This document shows, in pieces, positions 1 through 9,403 of a stretch of DNA of 64,000 nt (its first letter is position 1; each line of letters opens with the position of its first letter). The DNA is from Akkermansia sp. RCC_12PD (GTDB lineage: Bacteria > Verrucomicrobiota > Verrucomicrobiia > Verrucomicrobiales > Akkermansiaceae). The position numbers were made by a program, and so were the translations under genes. The stretch is taken from contig NZ_CP143889.1 of the NCBI RefSeq assembly GCF_036417355.1, positions 2,666,001 to 2,730,000 of the forward strand, read 5' to 3'. The notes beneath the pieces are model-generated. The model saw only the letters and a program-made list of their open reading frames with translations. It ran no database searches and had not been told where the DNA came from.

Positions 1-405
1 GATGGGGCTGCTGTTGTAAAGCTCTATTTTCCGGAAATCTTGGGAGTACCAGTAAGAAGTGTTGAGTTTGAGGTCTTCCACCACTTTTTTCATGACGGCG
101 GTGGATTTGAGGATGAAACTTTCATTGGCCAGATTGGCGGCGCCGGAATCAATGCCCAGCTCTGACATGATCCGGTCAGAGGAAGCGTCCGTTCCCGATT
201 TTGCATCCCGCATGATGATGCTGGCCGTTTTCTGGTAAACGTAGTTTTGTCTTCCCGCCAGATAAAAGGCCAGCATTCCTCCCGCTACGGCAGCCAACAT
301 GATGATGAACCAGTAGCGGCGCAGGATGGCGAGGGCCAGATCCAGGGAAAGATTTGATTCTTCCTCCTCCATAACGGGAGGCGAGGGAGAGGGACGGTTT
401 ACCAT
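1..405 (-). CDS. Wzz-type polysaccharide chain-length/tyrosine autokinase protein, partial
   Basis: This open frame starts at 405 and runs off the left edge of the window, so only the first 135 residues are seen. It begins MVNRPSPSPPVMEEEE, followed by a short cytoplasmic stretch and a transmembrane segment at about residues 30-50. A periplasmic part follows, with a pattern typical of Wzz domains (NESFILKSTAVMKKVVEDL). Members control exopolysaccharide chain length in the inner membrane and often carry a C-terminal tyrosine kinase, which cannot be checked here. The export lipoprotein and sugar transferase genes upstream on the same strand support an exopolysaccharide role. The start follows the coding pattern; an internal Met at residue 12 is an alternative. 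Confidence 0.8.
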   Translation of the reverse strand, partial: MVNRPSPSPPVMEEEESNLSLDLALAILRRYWFIIMLAAVAGGMLAFYLAGRQNYVYQKTASIIMRDAKSGTDASSDRIMSELGIDSGAANLANESFILKSTAVMKKVVEDLKLNTSYWYSQDFRKIELYNSSPI

Positions 406-537
406 AAGGGAGAGAGGGTAAAAAATGTTGGGAGAGAATACTGGAAATTTGGGGCATTGGCCCGATTGAACCGGACTGTTCTCCGTATTTCTATTTCCGA
501 TATAATCGGCTTCGAAGAGGGAGCAGGGTGAGGTTCG

Positions 538-1320
538 TTATAAGCATAAAGCGATTACGGCCAGAGTGACGCCGAGTCCGGAAAGCCCCCAGCCGTACCA
601 CTGGGCGGCGTCGCTGCGCGTATTGACCTTGCGTTCCGAAGGCGTTACATAAATGATGTCGTTCTGCTGGATGTAGTAATAGGGAGAGGTGAACAGATCC
701 TTGCTACGCAAGTCAATGCTGGCGATCTGGCGGGTTCCGTTGGTTTCTCGAATCAGCGTAACGTCCCGGTTGCCGTCAATGTTCAAGTCGCCTGCCCGGC
801 TGATGGCCTCCAGAATCGTGAGGCGTTGCCCTTCAATGGTGTAGGTTCCGGGGGAGTTGACTTCCCCCAGCACGGAGAATTTGAAATTCATGATCTGCAC
901 GTTGACGGAGGCATCCCGGATGTAGTCGTTATTCTTGAGAGTCGCGGCAATATCGGTTGCCAGCTGGGAGCAGGTCTTGCCCGCGGCCTTCATCTTGCCG
1001 ATGACGGGCAGAACAATGTAGCCTTGAGCGTCCACCAGGTACCCTTTAGGCTTGTTGTTATTGTTGTTGTTGGTGGCGCCGATCTCGGACATGGCGAAGG
1101 GCGCCGTGAGTTCCGGCTGCTTGCTGCTGACTGCGATGTAGAGCTGGTCATCCTTCTGGATGGTCGTTTGGTAGTTTGCCTTGATTCTTTCCTTGGAGTT
1201 GTCGGAAACGTCTTGGATGTAAAGGACTTCCTTGGGGCTAACGCAGGAAGGAAGGAGGCTGGCTCCTGCCAGGGCTACGGAACACAGGAGAGCTTTGCTG
1301 AAGAGATGGTGTTTGTTCAT
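538..1320 (-). CDS. Polysaccharide export outer-membrane lipoprotein (Wza-like)
   Basis: The 260-residue product has a lipoprotein signal with lipobox LLPSC (Cys26). A Poly_export region follows at about residues 45-145, then an SLBB-like segment at about 150-205 containing VLGEVNSPGTYTIEGQRLTI. A hydrophobic segment ends the protein (WGLSGLGVTLAVIALCL). This family forms the outer-membrane or periplasmic channel that exports capsule or exopolysaccharide together with a Wzz protein. Such a protein is encoded directly downstream (end 405). A run of six asparagines at about residue 85 lies inside the Poly_export part and is probably a loop. The family call is firm; the exported polymer is unknown. 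Confidence 0.9.
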   Translation of the reverse strand: MNKHHLFSKALLCSVALAGASLLPSCVSPKEVLYIQDVSDNSKERIKANYQTTIQKDDQLYIAVSSKQPELTAPFAMSEIGATNNNNNNKPKGYLVDAQGYIVLPVIGKMKAAGKTCSQLATDIAATLKNNDYIRDASVNVQIMNFKFSVLGEVNSPGTYTIEGQRLTILEAISRAGDLNIDGNRDVTLIRETNGTRQIASIDLRSKDLFTSPYYYIQQNDIIYVTPSERKVNTRSDAAQWYGWGLSGLGVTLAVIALCL

Positions 1321-1359
1321 TAGTTGAAATAATAATAGGAATAATGGAAGGGGGGGATG

Positions 1360-2013
1360 TTAGAAGGATCTGGTCGCCTCCGTGGTAGAGGGGAGGGAAA
1401 GATCGTTCTGCAGAAGGGTTTTCCCCAGTTTGTTCTGGAAGGCTTCGTTGCATTGCTGGATGCCTTCCCGGACCAGGACTTTCCGGGCTGTCCGGAAGAC
1501 CAGGGAAATATCCAGCAGGAAGGAAACGCGGCGCACGTAAAGTACGTCGTAGCACAGGCGGCGGCAGAAGGGAATTCCGTTGCGTCCGTGGATCTGAGCC
1601 ATGCCGGTGATGCCCGGCCGGACGGAATAGCGCTGGCGGCAATAATGAGGAGGAAGGGTTTTCATCTGGGAGGGAATCCAGGGGCGGGGGCCTACGATGA
1701 CCATGTCTCCTTTCAGGATGTTGATCAGTTGGGGAAGCTCATCCAGCGAATTGGTGCGGAGGAAGTTGCCGAGCGGGAACAGTCTCTGGTTGTCCGGAAG
1801 GAGGCACCCATATTCGTCACGCGCATCCGTCATCGTTTTGAATTTGATGATTTTGAACAATTTTCCCTGATATCCAACGCGCGTTTGAAGAAAGAAGGGG
1901 GATTTTCGCGTGAATAAAAGAAGAAGCACAGATATCGTTAGCAGCAGCGGGCTGAGAATGACAAGCGCTATCCCGGCGAACAGGCTACTGATGACAGGTT
2001 TGCAGATACGCAT
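1360..2013 (-). CDS. Initiating sugar transferase (undecaprenyl-phosphate sugar phosphotransferase)
   Basis: The product is a bacterial sugar transferase of the PglC/WcaJ catalytic type. One membrane segment lies near the N terminus (about residues 5-33). It is followed by the family motifs KFKTM, RTNSLDELPQ, GPRP and PGITG. The enzyme moves a sugar-1-phosphate onto undecaprenyl phosphate and so starts exopolysaccharide repeat-unit assembly at the inner membrane. I chose the start at 2013 (MRICKPVISS) because the reading frame upstream to 2061 has no family similarity; MYM two codons earlier is possible. At about 217 residues it is the short form, without the N-terminal multi-pass domain of WcaJ. 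It is the first gene of the export cluster. Confidence 0.88.
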   Translation of the reverse strand: MRICKPVISSLFAGIALVILSPLLLTISVLLLLFTRKSPFFLQTRVGYQGKLFKIIKFKTMTDARDEYGCLLPDNQRLFPLGNFLRTNSLDELPQLINILKGDMVIVGPRPWIPSQMKTLPPHYCRQRYSVRPGITGMAQIHGRNGIPFCRRLCYDVLYVRRVSFLLDISLVFRTARKVLVREGIQQCNEAFQNKLGKTLLQNDLSLPSTTEATRSF

Positions 2014-2531
2014 GTACATAAAGGCTAGGGCACAAATAGCGGATTGCAAATCCGGTGTCAATAGTAATCATTAAAGAAAAAATACTTATTTGACATGTCT
2101 CTGAAAATTATAAAGACAAAATTATAAAAAAATATGTTCTATTTTTGAAATAAAATATTGATAAATAACATGTTGCATAATATTTTAGTGTTCCCCATTA
2201 TTTTGATAGGATTTGCAATCCGTTGAATATTTTCTTATATTCGGGTGTGAATTACATATAATAATTTTTTTGTTACAAAAGTTTCGTTGAATTTACAAAA
2301 TCAATCGCATAATAGAAACGGAATGGGGAAATTTGAGTTTGTATTGTTTTTTGACGCGGAGGGAGTAATTCCACAGGAAAAAAAACTCGGTGTTCTTTGA
2401 TTTTCGGGGAGGGGCATGCGTCATGTTTTTTTCATGATGGAGCTGTTTCCGGCAGACAAGAAATCTTCAGGAGGAAGAGAACAGGTGCCTTGGTTTGGCC
2501 TTGAGTTCGGCTTCCGGTATTGTTAATATAG
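2014..2531. promoter_or_regulatory. AT-rich divergent intergenic region
   Basis: About 500 bases of strongly AT-rich DNA separate the leftward exopolysaccharide genes from rightward ftsK. No open frame in it looks coding. It contains a TTGACA at 2090-2095 and several TATAAT-like words, so promoters for both directions probably lie here, but no single pair has convincing spacing. Confidence 0.4.
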
Positions 2532-5066
2532 ATGCCACGTATGGCATTGGATGCGCAGGAGCGTCATGTATTTGAGCATGAAGAGGACCATCCTCCCGTT
2601 TGGATGGGAATGGCGTGGGGAGTTGTTTCCGTACTGGCCGGAGCGGCTTTGCTGGCTTCCATGCTGACTTTTGACGTCCGGGAAATAAGCTGGAATTATC
2701 TCAATAAGTCCGGCGAGGTGATGGAAGGGACGACCAATCTTCTGAATGTGGTGGGGCTGTATGGCGCCGGCATCGTTTACTGGGTGCTGGGGGGAATGGC
2801 CTGGATGCTGGTGATTTTGCTGGCCTGGTGGGGATGTTACCGTTTTACCCACCGCGGACAGCTGACCCGCGGTGTGATCTATGGTGGCGTCTTTCTGCTG
2901 GTGAGCGGGTGCCTGTTCCTGACTGCCGGCCATGTTACGGGGGCGGAATGGGTAGAGCGTCATCAGGTGCTGGGCGCCGGGGGCCTTGTCGGCAATCTTC
3001 TCGGAACGAATCTCCTGATTCCTTTGGCGGGAGTGTCTGTCATTCTGGCTGTTTCCGGGCTGGGATACATCATTGCCTTGATCTATGCGGCGGGCCTGCG
3101 GCTCCGTCCCCTTTTCCGCGCTGTTCTCCGGGAGTTCCGCTCATGGAGAATGAACAGGAAAGAAAAAAAGATGGAACGCCGTTCCTCCCAACTGGCCAGA
3201 GAAGCAGCCCGCGTGAGAGCCAGCATGCAGGATGCGGCCCTGTCCTCTCCTCCTTCCGCCAGACGGAGCCGTGCGGCTTCTTCCCGCTTGCACCGTACCG
3301 GGGATGATCTGGAAGGGTTGTATAATGAAGTGGCCGCCGCTTCTTCTGTCCGGATGTCCGCATCTTCCAAAAAATCTTCCGCTTCGCGGACGCAGGGGAA
3401 CCTGCCGCTGACGACGACTCCGAAAATCACAGTGGCGGAGCCTGCGGAAATCAAGCCTGCGCCCAAGGTGCAGCCTTTCGCCAAAATAGCCACGCCGCCT
3501 ACGGAGGAATTCAAGGATTATCAGCTTCCCGGTTTCGAACTGCTGCATTATGAGGAAAAGCCGGACGGACCCACGGATGCGGACCGGGAGGAAATGCTGG
3601 AAATCCAGCAAAAAATCATTGAGACGCTGACGACGTTCCGCGTGGATGTGACGCCGGGGGACATCACCCGCGGCCCGACCATCACCCGGTATGAGGTATA
3701 CCCCGCGCGCGGCGTGCGCGTGAACACGTTTGACCAGTACTCCAAGGATATCGCACTGGCGACCAGAGCGGAAAGCGTGAACATCGTGGCCCCCATTCCG
3801 GGCAAGGACACGGTGGGTATTGAAATCGTCAACCGCAAAAAGGTGGCCGTTCCGCTCCGGGAACTGCTCCAGGACCCCGAATTCTGTTCTCCCAAAAAGA
3901 AAATTCCGCTGGCCCTGGGCAAGGACGTGTATGGGCGCACCGTGATAGGGGACCTGGCCTCCATGCCCCACCTGCTGGTGGCGGGAGCTACGGGCTCTGG
4001 CAAATCCGTGTGCATCAACAGCATCATCTCTTCCATGCTGTTGAAATTCAGGCCGGATGAACTCAGGCTGATTCTGGTGGACCCCAAGGTGGTGGAAATG
4101 CAGCCGTACTCCAAGCTGCCTCATTTGATCGTCCCCGTGGTGACGGATCCCAAAAAGGTGCCGAATGCCCTGCGCTGGTGCGTGAATGAAATGGAGCACC
4201 GCTACCACTGCTTTGCCAAGGTGGGCGTGCGCAATTTTGAAGCCTTCAACAAGCGGCCGCCTGAAATGCCCGCGGAAGAGGAAGAAGAACCGGAATCCGG
4301 AGAAGTGGACGAGGCGCTGGCGGAATCCATCGCCCGGGAGCTGGAATCCCAGGGGGAATGGCCTGCGGAAGAGGATGACGAACTGGACCTGGACGACGAC
4401 GGCGTGATTCCCGAACGCTTCCCCTACATCGTGATCATCATTGACGAGCTTGCCGACCTGATGCAGACGGTAGGGGCGGACATTGAAACCAACATCGGCC
4501 GCCTGACACAGAAAGCCCGCGCTGCCGGGATTCACCTCATTGTCGCCACGCAGACGCCGCGGCGGCAGGTGGTGACGGGTACCATCAAGGCCAATATTCC
4601 CACGCGCATCGCCTTCCAGGTAGCCAGCGGCACGGACAGCCGCGTGATTCTGGACAGGCAGGGGGCGGAAAAGCTGGTGGGGAAGGGCGACCTTCTGTAC
4701 CTGCCGCCCGGTTCCGCCCAGGTGGAACGCGCCCAGGGCGCATTTATTTCCGATGACGAGGTGGAAGCCCTGGTGGCCCACTGCGCGTCCCAGGCCAGGC
4801 AGAAATTCCATGAAGAGGTCCAGAAGACGCTGGACGAAGCCTCCCATGGCGGAGCGGACAGCCCGCTGGATGACGCGGAGGAGGAATGCTACGCCAAATG
4901 CCTGGAAGTGGCCCTTATTGAACGCAAAGTAAGCACATCCCTCCTGCAGCGGCGCCTGAGCATCGGCTACGGACGCGCCGCGCGCATGATGGACCTGCTG
5001 GAATCCCGCGGAATCATTGCTCCTGCAGACAACACCAACCGCCCGCGCAAGGTGCTGGTGGAATAA
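2532..5066 (+). CDS. ftsK: FtsK/SpoIIIE-type DNA translocase
   Basis: The 844-residue product has about four N-terminal membrane segments (residues 25-185), then a basic, Ser/Ala-rich linker, then the motor domain. Walker A is GATGSGKS at 485-492. The Walker B strand ends in DE at 638-639 (IIIDELADLM). The C-terminal 70 residues form the winged-helix gamma domain (EVALIERKVSTSLLQRRLSIGYGRAARMMDLLESRGI in outline) that reads DNA polarity. The protein pumps chromosomal DNA at the division septum and supports XerCD dimer resolution. A very acidic stretch of about 45 residues (about 579-626) sits between the Walker motifs, where the family usually has a short loop. No clear Shine-Dalgarno sequence precedes the ATG. 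Confidence 0.95.
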   Translation: MPRMALDAQERHVFEHEEDHPPVWMGMAWGVVSVLAGAALLASMLTFDVREISWNYLNKSGEVMEGTTNLLNVVGLYGAGIVYWVLGGMAWMLVILLAWWGCYRFTHRGQLTRGVIYGGVFLLVSGCLFLTAGHVTGAEWVERHQVLGAGGLVGNLLGTNLLIPLAGVSVILAVSGLGYIIALIYAAGLRLRPLFRAVLREFRSWRMNRKEKKMERRSSQLAREAARVRASMQDAALSSPPSARRSRAASSRLHRTGDDLEGLYNEVAAASSVRMSASSKKSSASRTQGNLPLTTTPKITVAEPAEIKPAPKVQPFAKIATPPTEEFKDYQLPGFELLHYEEKPDGPTDADREEMLEIQQKIIETLTTFRVDVTPGDITRGPTITRYEVYPARGVRVNTFDQYSKDIALATRAESVNIVAPIPGKDTVGIEIVNRKKVAVPLRELLQDPEFCSPKKKIPLALGKDVYGRTVIGDLASMPHLLVAGATGSGKSVCINSIISSMLLKFRPDELRLILVDPKVVEMQPYSKLPHLIVPVVTDPKKVPNALRWCVNEMEHRYHCFAKVGVRNFEAFNKRPPEMPAEEEEEPESGEVDEALAESIARELESQGEWPAEEDDELDLDDDGVIPERFPYIVIIIDELADLMQTVGADIETNIGRLTQKARAAGIHLIVATQTPRRQVVTGTIKANIPTRIAFQVASGTDSRVILDRQGAEKLVGKGDLLYLPPGSAQVERAQGAFISDDEVEALVAHCASQARQKFHEEVQKTLDEASHGGADSPLDDAEEECYAKCLEVALIERKVSTSLLQRRLSIGYGRAARMMDLLESRGIIAPADNTNRPRKVLVE

Positions 5067-5095
5067 AGGACAACCTTCTTAATTTCCTCTCTGTC

Positions 5096-5707
5096 ATGAA
5101 TAAAATCCTTTCCGTGTCCGCCCTCCTGGGAGGCATGCTGCTGGCGGCTTCCTGTTCCCAGCAGGTGCAGCCCGTCAAAAAAGCAGGCAGAAGCCCGGTT
5201 TACGTTGGAAAAGTGGAGCGGGTTTACCCCCGCCACAACTATGTGCTGATTGCCCTGGCCGGTACCGTGTATGAACCGGGAACAGTGCTTATCTCCCAAT
5301 CCGCCGGTTCCGGGGAAAACCGGCGTGTCGCCAACCTCATCGTGACGGAAGAGAGAATGGGGCGCACGCGCATTCCGGCGGACATACGCAGCGGCACGGC
5401 GGAAAAAGGCGACCTGGTGTTCCTGTACCAGAATCTGGCCGCGCCGGAAAGCTCCGGAAAAACGGGGGAAGAGCCCACAGACACTCCCGAACCCGGAAAG
5501 GAAATCACCCCCCCCGTATCTCCCGACGGCCTGCTGCCGCTGCCCGGTGAGCGCCCCGCTGAGCCGGAGGGCCCCGCGGACAAACCTTCTGCAAACCCCG
5601 GCGCTCATTCCATTCAGGATGAAATCATGAAAGATCTGGATACCGTTCCGGGTACTTTGGAGGATTCCTTGAGAGCGGTAAGTCCGGAGAAAAAATCGGC
5701 AAGGTGA
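5096..5707 (+). CDS. Putative lipoprotein of unknown function
   Basis: The 203-residue product has a lipoprotein signal ending in LLAASC (Cys20). A compact middle domain (about 35-120) contains YVGKVERVYPRHNYVLIAL, which has the look of a small beta-barrel fold, possibly OB or SH3-like. The C-terminal part is rich in Pro, Glu and Ser and is probably disordered. It lies 29 bases after ftsK on the same strand and could share its transcript. I do not recognise a named family and assign no function. Confidence 0.75.
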   Translation: MNKILSVSALLGGMLLAASCSQQVQPVKKAGRSPVYVGKVERVYPRHNYVLIALAGTVYEPGTVLISQSAGSGENRRVANLIVTEERMGRTRIPADIRSGTAEKGDLVFLYQNLAAPESSGKTGEEPTDTPEPGKEITPPVSPDGLLPLPGERPAEPEGPADKPSANPGAHSIQDEIMKDLDTVPGTLEDSLRAVSPEKKSAR

Positions 5708-5732
5708 TTTTTTAGATTCATTCAATAAATGC

Positions 5733-5760
5733 TTGTCTTTTGGCATCCCCCCGGTAGGAT
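5733..5760 (+). promoter_or_regulatory. Candidate promoter for rubrerythrin
   Basis: TTGTCT at 5733-5738 and TAGGAT at 5755-5760 are separated by 16 bases, about 30 bases upstream of the rubrerythrin ATG at 5792. This is a sigma-70-like match found by eye only. Confidence 0.4.
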
Positions 5761-5791
5761 GAATCCACTTACACAAATTGGTGACTAGTTT

Positions 5792-6367
5792 ATGAAATCC
5801 ATCAAAGGCACAGAAACAGAAAAAAATCTCCTCAAGGCGTTTGCCGGGGAGTCCGAAGCCCGCAACCGTTACACCTACTTTGCCGGTGTGGCCAAAAAAG
5901 CCGGTTACGAGCAGATCGCGGCCATTTTCCTGGAAACGGCTGACAATGAAAAGGAACACGCCAAAGTGTTCTTTAAACTGTTGAAAGACGCCTGCATTGA
6001 AGTGACGCATACCGTTTGCACGGCCCCCCTGGAATCCACGGAGGAATGCCTGCTGGCCGCCGCCGCCGGAGAACACGAGGAGTGGTCGGACATGTACCCC
6101 GCCTTTGCCGAAGTGGCGGACAGGGAAGGTTTCCCCGCCATTGCGGAAACCTTCCGCAAGATCGCCACGGTGGAACAGCACCATGAAGCCCGTTACCGCA
6201 AACTGGCGGAGAACGTGCGCGAAGGCGCCGTATTCGCCAAGAAGCAGGAAACCCAGTGGAAGTGCCGCAATTGCGGTTACATCCACACCGGAGACACGGC
6301 TCCCAAGGTATGCCCCGCCTGCGTGCATCCCCAGGCATTCTTTGAAGTGCTGGCAGACAACTTTTAA
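5792..6367 (+). CDS. Rubrerythrin
   Basis: The 191-residue product has the classical two-domain rubrerythrin layout. An N-terminal four-helix ferritin-like domain carries the di-iron ligands ([33 protein letters not shown]). A C-terminal rubredoxin-like knuckle carries [10 protein letters not shown] and CPACVHP. The protein reduces hydrogen peroxide in the cytoplasm of anaerobes and microaerophiles, taking electrons through the rubredoxin site. All expected iron ligands are visible and the length is normal. It is flanked by its own candidate promoter and a terminator, so it is probably monocistronic. With the catalase at 17,008-19,269 it gives this genome two peroxide-removal routes in one window. 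Confidence 0.95.
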   Translation: MKSIKGTETEKNLLKAFAGESEARNRYTYFAGVAKKAGYEQIAAIFLETADNEKEHAKVFFKLLKDACIEVTHTVCTAPLESTEECLLAAAAGEHEEWSDMYPAFAEVADREGFPAIAETFRKIATVEQHHEARYRKLAENVREGAVFAKKQETQWKCRNCGYIHTGDTAPKVCPACVHPQAFFEVLADNF

Positions 6368-6392
6368 TCATTTTCCAGTCGGAAACATGATT

Positions 6393-6435
6393 GGGGCCGG
6401 TTTCACGATCTGATCGTGTGATCGGCTCCTTTTTT
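6393..6435 (+). terminator. Intrinsic terminator after rubrerythrin
   Basis: An imperfect stem (6393-6409 with 6413-6429, about four mismatches) with a three-base loop is followed by six T residues. Confidence 0.65.
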
Positions 6436-6456
6436 CCATAAGGACAACCCCATATA

Positions 6457-9117
6457 ATGAACAGGGACAGGGAACGCACGGAAGCGGCGTGGAGGACATA
6501 TAGCCGGAAACTCTGGAAATTCGGCGGCAGTTACGGACTGGGAATCGCCCTGATGCTCGTCCTGCTGGTGTTGACGTTTGCCGGCACTTTGCACCAGGTC
6601 CGGCTCGCTCCCTCCCTGGGATCGGAGGCGGCCATAGAATCCTTCTTCGGCGCTCCTTACGTGCTTATTCCGCTGGGAGGGGAACATTCTCTGATTTCCC
6701 TGCCGCTGCCCGGCATGGGCATTACATGCGCCCTCCTGTTCGTCAACTTGCTCATAGGCGGCATGTTCCGTGTAAAATGGACGTGGAGGCATGCGGGCAT
6801 TCTGATTGCCCACGGCGGAATCCTTCTTCTGCTGGCCGGCATCATGCTGGGCAACAGAATGACTGTGGCCGTGGACCAGGTGGAACTGCCGCAGGGCGAC
6901 CGCGTGCATGAGCGCGAGCTTCCCTTTGACATCCGCCTCAACCGCTTTATTCCGGAATTCTATCCCGGAACATCCAAGCCGAAATCTTATGAATCCCAGA
7001 TCACCATTTTCCCGGAATCCGGCGGCCATTATGACGCCGTCATCCGGATGAATGAACCGCTGCGGGTGTCCGGCTGGACCCTGTACCAGATGAGCTGGGG
7101 CCAGGACTCCCTGCATCCGGGCAGGCTGATATCTATTCTCCGCGCCGCTCATAATCCGCTGGAACAAATGCCCAAATGGTCTTCCTACATCATTGCCGTA
7201 GGATTGCTGTGGCATTTTGCCCTGGTCTTCGGTAGATACCTGCGCCGCAAGCCGGAACAAAGGCTGGAAAAGGAGCCCGTTCCGAAACAGTCCGGCGGAA
7301 ACGTTGAGGGGGCCGGGCTGGGGAAACCCTGGCGTCTGGCCGGTATTTGCGTTTTGGTGGCCGGAATCTTTGCCGTCGGTATGCTGGCGGCCAGGCCGTC
7401 CGTCCATACGGTCCATGTGGAACGCTATACGCCCTGGTCTTCCTCCTTGGTGGAAAAGGTGGAGGGCATGGCCGTTCTGGATGGGGGCCGCGTCAAGCCC
7501 GCCTCCACGTATGCCGGATTCCATCTGCTCCGGACCTTGGGCAGGAGGAGCTTCTCCATAGATACTCCGGACGGCAGGAAAAAGCTCACTCCGGTGGAGT
7601 GGATGCTGGACTGCATGTTCAGACCGGAATTTGCGGAGCAATACCCGGTATTCCTGGTCAACCGGGAGGAAGTGGTGCGCCGCCTGCATCTGCCGGACCA
7701 GGCGGACAAAAGGAAAAAATACTCCTATGCCCAGATTGCCGGCCAGTGGGAGGAAATGTCCCATGCCGTGAGGGAAATACGGATGCTGGGAGAAACGCAG
7801 CTCACGGAGGCGCAGAAGGAAATCCTGGCGCTTTCACGCAACTTTGACGTGGCGCGCGGCTGGATGCTCTCTTCCCGCATCATGCTGGAAGACCCCTCTG
7901 CCATGGAACGGATGGAATTTCCCCGGTGGTTCCCTGTATCCGGACATCATGAAGAACAGAAGTGGACCGCCGTTCCGGGGAAGGGCGTCGGAGCTTTTCT
8001 GGCCATGGCTTCCCTGATGGAGCGCAAGGCCATTGAGGAAGAAGAACCGAAAGGCGGAGAGCTGCGCGCCAAGGCGGAAAATCTGCTGATGGAACGGCTG
8101 GTACAGCCGAATGAAGCCGCTTCCGCCGGGGAACGGAATGCCCTGAACCGGGAAATTTTCTATTACCGTCTTGACCCGCTGTATGTTTCCCTGGCTGTCT
8201 TTGTGGCCGCCTTTGTCTGCCTGGTGGTCTGCGCGCTGTTCCGCCCCATGCGGAATGCTCCGTTCTGGAGGCGTTTTCTGCGGCCCGGCGGTTTCAGCCC
8301 GGCGTGGATTCTGGGCGCGGCGGGCGCGGCCGTTCTGGTGGCCGCCCTGACCATACGTGTGCTGATCACCATGAGGTCCCCGGTAGGCAATACCTATGAA
8401 ACCATCGCCTTCATCGCCTGCATGGGCGTGATCTGCGCGCTGGTAGCGGAACTCTTCAGCAAAAAGGGAATTGTGCTGGCGGCCGGGTTGATCCTGGGGG
8501 CGCTCTCCTGCCAGATGGGCATCATGTATGAATCTTCCCAGGCCGTGGACCACATGGACCCGCTCGTGGCCATCCTGCGTTCCAACTTCCTGCTTTCCAC
8601 CCACGTCATCACCATCGTCCTGGGGTATGCGGCCGGACTGCTGGCGGCGGTGCTTTCCCATGTATATCTGCTGGCCTCCCCCCTGCGCCTGGTCGGACGG
8701 AAAACGGAGCAATCCCTGGACCGCATGGCATACGGCATCCTATGCTTCTCCCTGGTCTTCACGCTGGTGGGCACCGTCTTCGGCGGCATCTGGGGCAATG
8801 AATCCTGGGGGCGTTTCTGGGGGTGGGACCCCAAGGAAAACGGAGCATTAATGATTGTGCTGTGGCAGCTGACCGTGCTTCACGCCAGGAAAGCGGGGTG
8901 GCTTTCTCCGTGGCTTCTCCACTTCAGCAACGTACTTGGCGGCGTCATCATCGCCTTTGCGTGGTGGGGCGTGAACATGCTGGGAGTGGGGCTGCATTCC
9001 TACGGCTTCACATCCGGGCGGGATGCCCTGGACATCTTCTATTGGTCGGAAGCTGTGCTTTGCGTCCTCTTCATTATCCTGCATTACCGCGCCCTCCGGC
9101 AGGCGGAGATGAGGTAA
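6457..9117 (+). CDS. Fused ResB-CcsA cytochrome c synthase (System II)
   Basis: The 886-residue membrane protein fuses the two halves of the System II cytochrome c assembly machine. The N-terminal half resembles ResB/CcsB, with membrane segments near 25-45, 85-105 and 245-260 around a periplasmic domain. The C-terminal third is CcsA, a polytopic heme handler with the tryptophan-rich WGWDPKE motif at 788-794 and conserved histidines (FLLSTHVITIV, WLLHFSNVLGG). It exports heme and attaches it to CXXCH motifs outside the membrane. That suits the c-type cytochromes encoded at 55,875-60,083. The long hydrophilic middle (about 320-560) is larger than in minimal CcsBA proteins. Confidence 0.9.
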   Translation: MNRDRERTEAAWRTYSRKLWKFGGSYGLGIALMLVLLVLTFAGTLHQVRLAPSLGSEAAIESFFGAPYVLIPLGGEHSLISLPLPGMGITCALLFVNLLIGGMFRVKWTWRHAGILIAHGGILLLLAGIMLGNRMTVAVDQVELPQGDRVHERELPFDIRLNRFIPEFYPGTSKPKSYESQITIFPESGGHYDAVIRMNEPLRVSGWTLYQMSWGQDSLHPGRLISILRAAHNPLEQMPKWSSYIIAVGLLWHFALVFGRYLRRKPEQRLEKEPVPKQSGGNVEGAGLGKPWRLAGICVLVAGIFAVGMLAARPSVHTVHVERYTPWSSSLVEKVEGMAVLDGGRVKPASTYAGFHLLRTLGRRSFSIDTPDGRKKLTPVEWMLDCMFRPEFAEQYPVFLVNREEVVRRLHLPDQADKRKKYSYAQIAGQWEEMSHAVREIRMLGETQLTEAQKEILALSRNFDVARGWMLSSRIMLEDPSAMERMEFPRWFPVSGHHEEQKWTAVPGKGVGAFLAMASLMERKAIEEEEPKGGELRAKAENLLMERLVQPNEAASAGERNALNREIFYYRLDPLYVSLAVFVAAFVCLVVCALFRPMRNAPFWRRFLRPGGFSPAWILGAAGAAVLVAALTIRVLITMRSPVGNTYETIAFIACMGVICALVAELFSKKGIVLAAGLILGALSCQMGIMYESSQAVDHMDPLVAILRSNFLLSTHVITIVLGYAAGLLAAVLSHVYLLASPLRLVGRKTEQSLDRMAYGILCFSLVFTLVGTVFGGIWGNESWGRFWGWDPKENGALMIVLWQLTVLHARKAGWLSPWLLHFSNVLGGVIIAFAWWGVNMLGVGLHSYGFTSGRDALDIFYWSEAVLCVLFIILHYRALRQAEMR

Positions 9118-9249
9118 TTTTGTGACGGTTTTCCGTTGACCGACCGGGCAAAAGTGCGGACATGCGGTATTTTCGTTTTTGCAGGAAAGGGAAGCAAACG
9201 GTATTACAGAAGTAAAAATGGGAAAAGGAGTTCTTTCCCCATTTTATCC

Positions 9250-9278
9250 TTGCCGTTTCATCCCGTCTGGCATATACT
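9250..9278 (+). promoter_or_regulatory. Promoter of tRNA-Val
   Basis: TTGCCG at 9250-9255 and TATACT at 9273-9278 have the ideal 17-base spacing, and the predicted start lies a few bases before the tRNA. Confidence 0.7.
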
Positions 9279-9291
9279 TCCACTACCTCAT

Positions 9292-9366
9292 GCAGGGATA
9301 GCTCAGTGGTAGAGCGGCTGTCTTACACACAGTTGGTCGGGGGTTCGAATCCCTCTCCCTGTACCA
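9292..9366 (+). tRNA. tRNA-Val (anticodon TAC)
   Basis: The cloverleaf folds by hand. The acceptor GCAGGGA pairs with TCCCTGT (first pair G-U). The D arm is GCTC/GAGC, the anticodon stem GCTGT/ACAGT encloses loop CTTACAC, and the T arm has loop TTCGAAT. The discriminator is A and CCA is encoded. The anticodon TAC reads valine codons GTA and GTG. A strong terminator follows at once. Confidence 0.95.
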
Positions 9367-9371
9367 TTAAT

Positions 9372-9403
9372 AAACCCCACAAGTTATTAAACTTGTGGGG
9401 TTT
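9372..9403 (+). terminator. Intrinsic terminator after tRNA-Val
   Basis: A perfect 13-base-pair stem (9372-9384 with 9391-9403) with a six-base loop starts six bases after the tRNA. The 3' arm ends in TTT and is followed by GCTTT. Confidence 0.85.

Noticed and set aside
3141-4847. A 568-codon minus-strand frame opposite ftsK
   Set aside because: It lies wholly inside ftsK, is composed mostly of His, Arg and Gly, and shows no domain; a chance frame.
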